A DNA stretch of 64,000 bases from Dactylellina haptotyla (lineage: Eukaryota; Ascomycota; Orbiliomycetes; Orbiliales; Orbiliaceae): assembly GCA_031310005.1 (NCBI GenBank), contig CM062385.1, positions 2,914,001 through 2,978,000 of the forward strand, read 5' to 3'. Below, in pieces: positions 33,298 to 43,719 of this stretch (positions are counted from its first letter, which is position 1; each line of letters starts with the position of its first letter). The position numbers and the translations under genes were made by a program. Below the pieces are notes generated by a model. The model was not told the origin of the DNA. It did not search any database and worked only from the letters and a program-made list of their open reading frames with translations.

Positions 33298-34033
33298 ATC
33301 AACAGCGATTCATTTGGAAAATCGTTAGGGAGAGGGTCTGTAAAAAGTACATACATACACTTTAACGTCTTCTAATGGTCTAAACATAATTCCCTTTGTA
33401 ATTCCGGTATAAAATTGGGTCTGTTATATAAATATTTTTTTCATTTTTGGGTTTCTTTGGTCTAGTTTTTTAACACAAGCACATTGTTTTCACACACGCA
33501 CAATTAACGCCCCCTATACACTTACCCCCCTTCGCTGAACTTCGATTCATGTATTTTTAATATTTATCATACACACACTTTCCCCCTCCCCTCAAGATGC
33601 GCAACTCCCTTTTTTACTAAATAATTACAATTGCCTGTGAACGTGAAAAAAAGTGCAACAACTGTGTTGTGTTGTGCGACTAAACCATATTTTGATTTCC
33701 GACCAATTAAGGTAATTAATTTTTTGCACCTCCTATGCATTTCGGGTACGTGTCTACTAATAATATCACAGTTTGATAGTAAATTTACGAATGTACCCGG
33801 GATTCCCGGGAAAATAATTTTAAAAATCAATAGGCATAACGTCTGCCTGGGATGACAGCCAAGTCCTCTGCTCAATAGCTACTTAAGTTATTACATGTGC
33901 CGGTGATTGGAACCACCTCCAAAATTGATCCTTACAACACGGAGAGAGGCCCGGTTCAATGAGAAAGCTATTGTTATATGTAGTCTATATCCTAATTTAC
34001 TACATAAGTTGTATTTTCTTAATGCATAGCAAA
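33298..34033. other. Convergent 3' spacer
   Basis: About 740 bp between the GPI-protein stop and the kinase stop. T-rich 3' tracts occur near 33430-33470. The two overlapping frames near 33567-33875 have no recognised feature. Confidence 0.5.
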
Positions 34034-35533
34034 CTAATTCCAGAAATCGTTTTCCAGAATCTCCAAAGCCGAAGGCCGTTTCAGTGGATTATAGTCCAAA
34101 ATTTTGCGAAGTAGCGAAAGGACAATTTCTGCTTCTTCTTCATCAAGCCCACCTTCTTCAGATACAGAATCACGAATAAGTATTTCTAAAGTAGAAGAAG
34201 AATTCAAGATTCCTTTGGGACCCTGAACCATTGAGTTATAGTGCTTTCTCGAATCAGGCTGAAAATACTTTTCTGATCGATGCCATTTGACGTGTATTTC
34301 CTCCGGTAGTGGACCTAAAATATCATGCATCTGAAGTAGGGCGGTATCGCTGTCGTCGTCTAGGTTACTGCCTGGCATCGATGTGAATAAACTTCTTCCG
34401 ATAAACATTTCGAACATCAAGCAACCAAAGCTCCAAATATCAATATAAGAGTTCAATGGATGGGAGTTTAGTATCAACTCGGGGGATCGAAGGGCAAGGG
34501 CCACAACCGGCATTTTAGTGGCGGGTCCAGAGCTAAAGGTCCCTAGAAATAACTTAGTTGCAATCTTGGGAGGACGAGAATTTGATGATAGAACACTCGA
34601 TATCTTACCTGCGCCTAGATCGGATATTTTTACAGGGAAAACAGGCCACTGATTAGTCTGCACAAGTAAACGCGGCATGGCGAGGTACTTTGGTGCCCAT
34701 TTATCCAGCTTTCCATCAAGTCTTTTAAGTTCAACTGCGACATCCTCTACTTTAACGTCAAGGTCCTCCGATCTAAGGTTATTTATACCTTCTATTGAAG
34801 AAAGAAAGTTCCCAGGCTGCAAGTCTCCATGAGTTATTCCATTTTGGTGAAGAAAGTTAAGGCCGAGGAGGACGTCCTTTAAAATCTTCTTTGCCACTGG
34901 TTTGGGGAATTTAGTCAACCGGGTACCAGACCCTGTCATTTCATATGAATAATCCTCAAGTACCGAGTAGATATCATCGCCTATTCGCTATTAACAACCA
35001 GTTAAAGTTGTGCTGACTCCAAATAGATAGATGACTGACCAAGTAACTCAAATACAAGACAGTGATGGTTTCCGTTCGGGCCTTGGTGATAAAAGCTATT
35101 TTTCAAATATATCACATGTCCTCGGCCGAGATTTTGCACCTTCGAATTTTTTAAATGGATTAAGAGTGCATACTCCTGATCTTCGACGGAATCTTTGGCT
35201 TTCTTTATCTTTAACGCAACGAATTCCGAGGAACTAGAATAGATGGTGGAAGAAGCAAGGGTTAGTATATTGGGTTTCTGCATTTCAGCAGAAATTTTAC
35301 TTTCTATCTCGCGCGAGCCAAACAGTAGAATATTGGCCGTAGCCTAATTTACTAATGACTTTATACCGGTCATTATGGAATAGGTCGCCTATGTGAACTG
35401 GATGGTAGCCCCCGGGACGGTATGCCTCAACACATTCAGCTCGTTGGATTGGATGGAATCTCCATTCGGCAAGTGATTTGGGCATCTCGGGCAGCGGAGT
35501 CGGAGGTGGAGACGCATCAGAATTTTGAGACAT
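34034..35533 (-). CDS. SRPK-like Ser/Thr protein kinase
   Basis: Three exons, 35533-35301, 35233-35040 and 34980-34034; total 1374 nt (457 residues). I start at MSQNSDASPPP because the in-frame upstream extension is hydrophobic, non-kinase sequence. The N-lobe has the Gly loop LGYGQYSTVWLARD and VALKI (Lys86). The catalytic loop is THGDLQPGNFL (Asp195 present, the usual Lys replaced by Gln). A spacer of about 60 residues precedes the metal-binding DLG in ISDLGAGK (about Asp263); this long insertion and DLG in place of DFG mark the SRPK family. The C-lobe has LRSPELIL, DIWSFGCLMFEM and NPLKRPSALEIL. SRPKs phosphorylate Arg/Ser-rich splicing factors, but this divergent fungal copy may have other substrates. 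Confidence 0.88.
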
Positions 35534-36167
35534 GACTAGCTGTGAGCGATTTAAGTCATGAGAAATGAAGAGGAAAAGGAGGAATATGAGGAGGTGGATG
35601 ATGAAGAGGAACTGCGATAAAGTACGTGGGAGATATTCAACCTTAAAGTGAAAAATCGAGTAGAGTGATGCGACTAAGTGAATGCATATTCGGCCGAAGT
35701 TCTGTTTTCGTGGTTGGTTGATAGCCACCAAAACAACTTTTGACATGACTAACTAATCTCAAGTCAAAATTTATATATAACGACATTATCACTGAGTCTC
35801 TGAGCTGTATCGGCGCTCCTCGGGAGTGGGAAAGCCACTGGTAAATGAAATACTTAAATATATATGTGGCATTATTTGAGATACCCCTTCGGCTCAACAG
35901 CGCATTGTCTTATAAAAATGAATGATTTTGTAAAACAATACGGCTACCAAAGCAAAACAATTACTATGCTGATACTTAATCACAAATTTTATGAGGAGTC
36001 CAAGGGCGTGTCTCTACGACTCCCAACTTGCAGGCTTGTAACGATTCTATTCTACCTTATTCCTGTCGGCCGTCGGGTCATTTGTAAGAGCAACCTTTTT
36101 CGATCTTTTAGCAAATATCATCACTCACTATTCTCAAAGACGACTTCATGGCATCCCTAGACGATAG
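35534..36167. promoter_or_regulatory. Shared divergent promoter region
   Basis: A 634-bp region lies between the kinase start (minus) and the start at 36168 (plus). TATATATAA near 35775 and TATATATG near 35860 are AT-rich, TATA-like elements. A seven-codon upstream ORF lies at its right edge (36148-36171). No known factor site is recognised. Confidence 0.4.
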
Positions 36168-36171
36168 ATGA
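36148..36171 (+). other. Short upstream ORF overlapping the next start (ATGA)
   Basis: ATG GCA TCC CTA GAC GAT AGA TGA: seven sense codons whose TGA overlaps the ATG of the following gene in the string ATGA. In fungi such overlap can permit reinitiation or lower translation of the main frame. Whether it is in the transcript is not known from sequence. Confidence 0.35.
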
Positions 36172-37483
36172 GCCATCTACCAAACGAACTATTCGCCCCA
36201 ACAGCACGAGCTCCACGTGAAGCAAACCCATTCTACAAGTCCCTCCAGGACCATCGCACTAAATACCGCCTCCGCAAACTAACTTCCTCCAATACATTTC
36301 GTAAAGTAAAGATCCCACGTTCGGAACGCACTCCCAGAAACCACATCCCCGCCGAGCAACGCATGCAAGGCTTACGCCGGGACACGGCCGAAGCCAACAT
36401 CCGCCGCGTGAAGCGCCAGGCCGCGAGGAAAGTCCACTCTGCGACGGTTAGAATTCATAAATACATTCGCGCCTCTCAAGAGTTACGGCAGCGGATTCTC
36501 CACGCCAGAGACGAAACAGTGGATCTGTTGATTCCGCTGTTTGAGGAGTTGGGTACTGAGCCCTCTGCTGTATTGCAAGCTCGGAAACTCGCTGCGAAGC
36601 TTGATAGGCGAATTGGTCGGTTTGAATATAAGATTGCGAGAGTTGAAAACAAGATTACATTTTACCAGAGGAAGATTCTAGAGACTAATACGGCGAAGGA
36701 AGGGAAGGTTGCAGCGTACGAGACGCATATCAAGAATTTGACGAGGAAAACGCAGGTATTCGGTACTGGAGGGAGTGACGACGGACAGGCAGGTGCTAAT
36801 TTGAGGAAGTCTGCTGAACTTTGGTTGCATGTAAGTCTTTATCTATTCTACTCTGGTTTATTCGGTGGTGTTTGCTAACTGGTACTGGATTCAACGAAAA
36901 GACGCATTTGAATAGACATACGCGTAGCTGTGCTAGCTTTGATCGACCACTTCACCGCTCGAAAAGCCGAAGAGGTAGTACTGCCGAGGGTGTTCGGGTC
37001 CGTTGGAGTGGTGATCTTTCAGTCAGTGACTCGGTCACCATCCGGCCGACGGAATCTGGAGCCTCGGGAGAGATTTCTCGGTCTACGAGTGGCGATAGTC
37101 TTGCATCTTCTATTGTCAACATCGACGCTGTTTTGGCGATTCCAGCCGAGGCTGTAGCGGAAGGGTTGGAACTTGATCTCAAAGTTATTAAGAGAGAACC
37201 ACAGCCACGACAATTTGATCCTAAGGATATCGTTGTTGTTGATGAAATTTCGACTGATAGGCAGGTTGAAGAGGTTGTTCAAGAAGAGTACGAAGGAATT
37301 GAGAAAGGATCAGAAAGGCAAGGCGCCAGTACGAATTCAAAAACAGAATTGCAGTCAGAAGAAACCTCAGAGACGACCACAGAAGAACAAAAAGAAGCAG
37401 AAACAAACCCAGAGAAAGTCTCACAAGCAAGGAGCCAGGCGGACTCGGAAAGAGAAAGAAGGGTTTCTTTCTCGGATCGCTAG
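36168..37483 (+). CDS. Basic coiled-coil protein, unknown function
   Basis: Two exons, 36168-36830 and 36902-37483, joined across a 71-bp intron with a GCTAAC branch; total 1245 nt (414 residues). Residues 1-110 are very basic (YRLRKL, RSERTPR, RRVKRQAARK). Residues about 110-190 are helical with heptad-like spacing (AAKLDRRIGRFEYKIARVEN), probably a coiled coil. The second half is acidic and disordered, rich in Glu, Gln, Ser and Thr, ending RRVSFSDR. No domain is recognised. The next frame starts only 52 bp after the stop, so the two could be one gene. Confidence 0.68.
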
Positions 37484-37535
37484 CCGGGTTTACTTCGTAT
37501 TCTTGGTCCCCTCTTCGAAATAATAAGTTTCCACC

Positions 37536-39494
37536 ATGATTCGACAGTCTTGGTCTATCAGGATCGAAACGCCTAAGCCACCACGACCCAGTCCTCCATC
37601 GGCTGCCTCGAAAATTGCACATTGGGCCGGGATACCTCATTATCGGTTACCTAGGTTCAACCTTACGGACGAAGCAATGCTCCACGAATTACAAACAGAG
37701 GAACTTGACGATGAAGACTACTCGCTTTTGCCTTCGAGATCTTCCACTATCAAGCAATCTCGTAAAGAAGTGGAACTAGTCAATGTGCCAGATAGCAAAG
37801 GTTTCACTGATCGGGCCCCAAAACCCGGAGGCGGGAAGCTTCGTAAGTTGAAGCCGAAGAAGGGTAAAAAAGCCGCGGTGGTAGCTCAGAAATCTCAGGA
37901 GCCATGTAAAATAGAAGCAACGAACCCTGTGGAACCAGATCTCAGAGCTATTCCTGGGGATGTGCAAGGTAATTATAACAGTACAGTTCCGGCGCATTTT
38001 GACAGCAACTCTACGGACTACCCTCGACACCCTCGAACACCAGACAGGTACATGCTATCAAGAAATTCATCTGGGAGAGAACGTCGAAGTTCATTATCAT
38101 CAACTAGTGATCGAATGGGCGACCACTCTTTCAACGACAACGTCAAATCACCTATTGCTCTACGAAAATCGCCCCCTCAGTTTCTACAGAACTGGGATGA
38201 CAGTAATCCATACACGTATACGAACCGTGCCTGGGAAACCGAGAATGCCTACCCGCCAAGGACAAGGGCTTCTAACCATTCGATGTCCATGGCGAGTTCC
38301 TCAAGACTGCCTATTCTCCATGAATCGAGACATGAGATTTCGGGCGATGAAGGATATCAAGCGCCTAGAGCTCAAACAATGATGGCAGGATTCCAATTAA
38401 ACGTTTCGGATACGCAACCTAGACAGCGCAGTCGCAGAGAGTCATCTATTCGTAATTTAGAATCAGTACAGAATTTCCACATGAACCAAAGCCATGCGCA
38501 GCATACTAGTTCGCGGGGTTTACCGATTGTTCAAACGGCAACTTCCTTCTCAAATTCTGGACCTCCCACTTCCACGGCGGCTCCATCTCTAGATGAGCCA
38601 GCGTTAACGGAGATGAGTACTGAAATTTTAATTGCAGGGGAGCGGATGGAGAAGAGACCTCATTTGCAGCCCACTTGTTCGATTGAAGAATGGGCACGGA
38701 AGGTAGGATCCCCGGACAGAGGCACAGGAACACCAAAGACTCTCCCTTCAAATGAAGTTGAGGTTGAAGAACAGGGGGATGAGGAAAGGAAACCAGAGAA
38801 CACGGGGCACGTCTGGCAGGCGTTGCCGTTACACGAGAGGATTGAGAATCCCGAGATTCCTATACCCGTACCGACTAAGACTTTGCCGGAACCCCCAAAG
38901 TCCCGTTCACCTCTTTCAATGAAGCCAGTGGAGTTGATAACCCCGTCACAGGGCTCTGCTGAAGATACTATCCCACAGGCGGATAAAAAGCTAGCGAGCA
39001 GGTGGCCAACAGTAGCGCAAATACGAACCGCGGAAGTGCTGGTCAAACCAGACGTAACTGAAACATCTACACCGCTTAACCTTGTTATTATACCACCGTT
39101 AGCTCCAACGCACTCACCTCCCATGCCACCAACCAGCTTACCGCCAACTCTTCCTCCCATCCCTCCCACTTTTCCAATAGATCTGGATGAAAAACCACCC
39201 AGTCCGCCGCCAGGTCTGGTGATTGCTCCGACAATTAGTCCTGCGGCTCCTTTTACGATTGATCCCAAGGCTGCAGAGAAAAGGAGGATGATGATTGCGT
39301 TTGGGATAACGCCATTGCAGCGACGGGAGACCGCTGAGATGGCACAGGATGTAATGAGGCGAGTGAGTAGTATTAGTACAGGAGGGAGGCGGGGTAGTTT
39401 GGCGAGTATGATTCGAGTTGTGGATTTACTGCTTGTCAGGGAACGGGAGGAGCAGTTGAGACAGGCGAGGAGGGCTGAGATGCTTTGGGATTGA
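37536..39494 (+). CDS. Large disordered protein, unknown function
   Basis: A single open frame of 652 residues. The N-terminal segment has an ordered-looking patch (HWAGIPHYRLPRFNLTDEAML) followed by acidic ELDDEDYS and a Lys-rich cluster (KLRKLKPKKGKK). The middle is Ser/Thr/Arg-rich with many possible phosphosites (RRESSIRNL). The C-terminal part has a proline-rich segment (about residues 525-560, PPMPPTSLPPTLPPIPP), a possible SH3 or profilin ligand, then a helical basic end (REREEQLRQARRAEMLWD). No family is recognised. The tight gap from the preceding stop makes this either a separate gene or the last exon of that gene. Confidence 0.65.
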   Translation: MIRQSWSIRIETPKPPRPSPPSAASKIAHWAGIPHYRLPRFNLTDEAMLHELQTEELDDEDYSLLPSRSSTIKQSRKEVELVNVPDSKGFTDRAPKPGGGKLRKLKPKKGKKAAVVAQKSQEPCKIEATNPVEPDLRAIPGDVQGNYNSTVPAHFDSNSTDYPRHPRTPDRYMLSRNSSGRERRSSLSSTSDRMGDHSFNDNVKSPIALRKSPPQFLQNWDDSNPYTYTNRAWETENAYPPRTRASNHSMSMASSSRLPILHESRHEISGDEGYQAPRAQTMMAGFQLNVSDTQPRQRSRRESSIRNLESVQNFHMNQSHAQHTSSRGLPIVQTATSFSNSGPPTSTAAPSLDEPALTEMSTEILIAGERMEKRPHLQPTCSIEEWARKVGSPDRGTGTPKTLPSNEVEVEEQGDEERKPENTGHVWQALPLHERIENPEIPIPVPTKTLPEPPKSRSPLSMKPVELITPSQGSAEDTIPQADKKLASRWPTVAQIRTAEVLVKPDVTETSTPLNLVIIPPLAPTHSPPMPPTSLPPTLPPIPPTFPIDLDEKPPSPPPGLVIAPTISPAAPFTIDPKAAEKRRMMIAFGITPLQRRETAEMAQDVMRRVSSISTGGRRGSLASMIRVVDLLLVREREEQLRQARRAEMLWD

Positions 39495-42400
39495 CTTTTT
39501 TTTTATCAGCATGATGTTATGGCTTCTTGGAGATGATTCTGGGGTCGGAGTCTAATTATTGGCGGTTAAGATCATTTCTTTACTCTCTCTTTTTTTTTTA
39601 CTATTAGACTTTGCCTGGGTTTTACTCGGAAGGGATAGAAGAAGAGCGTTGAAGACTTTTGGGATATATGATACTGATTACGAATGGCGGATTTGTATTA
39701 TGGTTTAACTAGGGGTTACGTAGTACGTTGGGGATTTCTAGCTCTAGGATTAGAATTAAACGAATACGATTGCATTACCGGGGAATTGGGCTTGTAAAGC
39801 GGCGCGGGTGCTTGCATTAATTTGCTATCGACGTGGGTGTGCATATGCGTTGGGGTGTGTGATTTTGGATGAGGCATTAAATCGGACTGTTATCATATCA
39901 TCTCATGATCAAGATCTCGATGAATTTGATTCTTGGGTTGCATCGTTAAAATGCTACTTAAAAGTAAGTTTCAAGATGATCGGTCATATTATCATATAAT
40001 GCAACCTCGAGCTTGGTTTCAAGATTTCATCACAGGACTCAATTTTGAATGGCCATTAATGGCTGCGTACTGTTAGTGTGGCACGCAACATGACAAACGC
40101 GGGTCCAATGAAGAACAGCTTGCAAATGTACAGCCCTCGAAAGTTCGAAAGCGCAGCAGCGGATAGAATCGTATTCAAACAGTCTGGACACCACCAGGAC
40201 GACCACTTTTGCGAAAAGTTGCGTGATATCCCGGTGTCCCTTGCTTTTCCGAGGACCTTTGTATCCATTCAAAAATTGTTCCGGTTGAAAGACAATAGCT
40301 GAAGATTGCGAGAAGAGAGAGAAAACGGGACGTCCCGTAATCAGGGCGTTGAAAATTGCTTTTTCGCATAAGTCACACAAAGAGATTTGTCCTTCTGGAT
40401 TGTATCAAAGAAGAGAGTTTTTAAGCGCCGGTGCTTGAGAGGCCATGTGGATCTATAGCGGAGCTAGCGGGAGGAGGGCATATAGCTGCTGTGCCACTAG
40501 GGCAATGAATGAATGGGGAAGGGACATCTGGTGATATTACGTATATGATGCCGGCAATCTACCCGCAACAACTATGGGCAGCATGGGGACGCTATAGATC
40601 GTCGACCTTGGCTCTTGTCGGCGGGAAAGAAGTGATATATTTATCGTCTGATACAGTGTTGATGCAGGCTCGTGCTGCAGACAGATTGAACGTTGTCTGC
40701 AATCCACCTAAAAATAGTAGAAGATTGCTTGGTTCCTTCTTTTTTAAACTTCTTCGCTACAAGCAGTGTATTATTCCTTTCACATTCACTTCCATGCAGG
40801 CATCAATCAAGCTCTGCCTTTTTTTTTTGGCGGTGGTGTTGTTGCTCATGTAGGTCTTTTTCTTTTGTGGTATAAAAAGGAAAGGGCACCAGGCGGAAAC
40901 GGGCAAGTGGGGCCAATCTCGTCCGGTTTTTCGAGCAAAAGTTGTGGCTCCTCTAAGCGCCCGCCAATTCCCACCATGTCCCAGAACAATGATGTTTCGC
41001 CGCTGGACGAGAAAAAAAAGCAGAGGAAAACCTAGCTAACGGGGTACAGATCAACTGATTGCCTTCGATTTTCGGTTACGAAGCGGTTTGGGGGAGAAGC
41101 TAGAAGGGTCACGCTGTTCGCGGAAATTTATGTTGAAACGGTTGCTTCAGCGCGACAGCACCTGTGAGGTGAGGAGGGCCGTTCTCCCCGGGATGCACCG
41201 ACGGATCTGAGGAATTTGATTTGAAATATCCTCCTCCACTGACGGTTTCCGTGAATTCAGAGGAGGGTGTGAATAATATTATATTGTCCGTCCCCTTCGA
41301 TCGACAGGAACAGCAGGCTGAAATGAAATAGGCTGTCCAACTGCCTTCTCATCGCTTAGATTGGCCGGAATATTTCACACTCGCGGTCTGCCACGGCCCA
41401 CCACGACTGGCCGCTTTCCACACAGTATCAAATCTCATCGTCCCGAAAGGAACGTTGGCTTATTAACTAGTTTCACTCACTGATCTGGATGGCGATGCAA
41501 TGAGGGCGAAAAAAGCGGTCATGTGTTGTGCGTTCAGGCCGTTCTTTGCTTTTCCCCCTTTCTGCCAGGGGTATCCCGCACTTCTGGGCCATGCGGACAG
41601 GGACCAGCTCCCGCAGGCTATTGGTTGGTTCGAGCTTTGGAGCTAGCGAACGCCCTGGGAAGGTGGGTTGGCCTATCAAGGACGATTTTCTGCGGTGCTT
41701 GCTGTTTGTCTGGCGCAGTTGGTGGAGGTACTTGTCGATGCTTGGTGACTCTCCGTATGGGAATGGGACGTATGTACGGGAGACCCGTTCTTGCGGTATG
41801 CTTGCAGCAAGTGGTGACACTAGATCTCAGACGACGGTCGCTGGCTAATAGGATAATTCTTTCGACAGAGTACGAGAGAGAGGCAAGTTCTCCTGAAGAA
41901 AATTACGGGGAGGGTCGTTCGAATGAATGAAGTGTTCTATCAGTATTCGGGCCACTCGGATGGTCGTCGAATGTTCCACCCTGGGGGGAACTAGTCGTGC
42001 CTTTTACGAACAATTCCCGGGCAATTGGTTACCAGCGCTTGGTATTAGCGACCACCAGCCTTAGGCATTCGCAAGTCGTCGTCGCTGATTGGGAGGCCCT
42101 AAAAGTATACTCCATAGGCTACCTGCTGTTGGTCGAATGGTCGAGAGACTTGCAAGCAAGCTCCCTCCTGGCACCTGTGCATGCTGCCTTTTGTCTCAAC
42201 ATCTTGGAAAGTGCTTATTCTTTATTTCTTGCTGGCAGCTGAGAGGAAGGCTTGTCTTTGAATTCTTTTTTCTCCCTTCAGAGTCTTTGTTCGCTATCTT
42301 TAAAAGATATCCGCGACCCTGTGGAAGTGTTTCTTTATTCTTCCTTTCTGAAAAGGTTAACGACCTTTTCGTTCGAGTTCATATCGCATATAGCGACGAT

Positions 42401-43719
42401 AGCTTCAGGTCGCGAAACACCAACATCCCCCCCTGGCTTGCGCTGGCTCTACGACCATTACTCCGTTTCGATTGCACACTATTCTGTTGCGCCGCGACCG
42501 AGCACACGACTACAACAGGACAACAATAACCCTTTAAGATATTCAGATACGAGGTTTTTTTTTTTTTACCGTATCGACATTTATTCGACAGTTTATAGTT
42601 TAGCCCGACCGTGTGGTTTCGAAGAGCTACAGGTATTTGGCTCCCACCCATTCATGCATTCGAAGGATTTTTTTTTTGCATGTGTGCTCGGTTGGATCGT
42701 TGGGACAGACTTGGATCTTCAAACGGTGCCTTCGATCCGGCGTTGGAGCTCGCGGACAGACATTCTCGGACGGCTGCTGATTGCTTGTTTCCTCCTTCCT
42801 CGCGGAATAGAATAATATAGGTTGCGCTCTGGCGAAGAGATTACACAGGAGTTGATCCTCGAGAAATCACGGTGTTTCAACTATACGCATTCTGCGCTAT
42901 AGAGCCCGCGACTTGACTAAGTTTGACAGGTCCGTTGAATCCTGACACAGAATCTGCCCGACACTCTAACAGCCCTCCAAACAACGGCGGGGTGTCCACT
43001 CGAGCTTAAGTTAAAGCCATTGCAGAGCAACTAACATGTCTAGTTTTGGATTCACAGAGAACGAGAGGGATCTCGAAAAAAGTTGTCGCTGGACGGCCTG
43101 GTTCGGATTATTCCAGTTTGTTTGAACGCAGAAACACGCCCTGGAGAAGTGACCAGGACCTTCGGCGGCAACCCCACCCCGAAAGTAGCAGAGAGGACCC
43201 TTTTGAGGCCTAAACTTATCGACGGCGGCTGCAAACCACACTATTGCCGTTTTTTCTTATTCCGACCAATATCCGTATCCCATTCACTTGCATGATCCGG
43301 AATCAATCACAATAATTGACGCGGACGGTGCGGGCGATAGCTATAATAATAATAACTGCCAAACGCGAGGGTATTAATATCGCATCACTGCTTGGGTCCT
43401 TTAATAATCGTTCGCCGCTCACTGGACGGATTCGAACGAAGGAAAGAACGAACGAACGCACGATCTTTAATAAGATTGAACAAACTAAAAGTTGTTTCTT
43501 TCGGTGGGAAATTTGTTTCGACCAGACGCACGCAGACAGACCCTCGCTCGCACAGTCCCCACCCGCCGTGCTAGTTCGTCAGTCAGCGGCCAGGCTTCTT
43601 TCCATTCTTTCCGACCCCGCCGCCTGTGGTTGGCTGGTTGTGCCTCCCCTGCCCTGCCTGATTGATACCTGTGCCGGCCCTGTCCTGTTCGTTCTCCCCG
43701 TCAAACAGGCTGCGAGGAG
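39495..43719. other. Long spacer upstream of the RhoGAP gene
   Basis: About 4.2 kb with no supported gene. Frames of 60-187 codons occur on both strands (for example 42252-42815 plus) but lack domains and are T-rich or low-complexity. The right half (about 42200-43719) has pyrimidine-rich tracts and GAACGAACGAAC-type repeats near 43430-43460. It is likely a long promoter and leader for the RhoGAP, as is common for polarity genes; that is inference. Confidence 0.45.

Noticed and set aside
38660-39268. 202-codon antisense Gly/Val-rich frame
   Set aside because: It is the reverse of the proline-rich segment of the plus-strand frame at 37536-39494.
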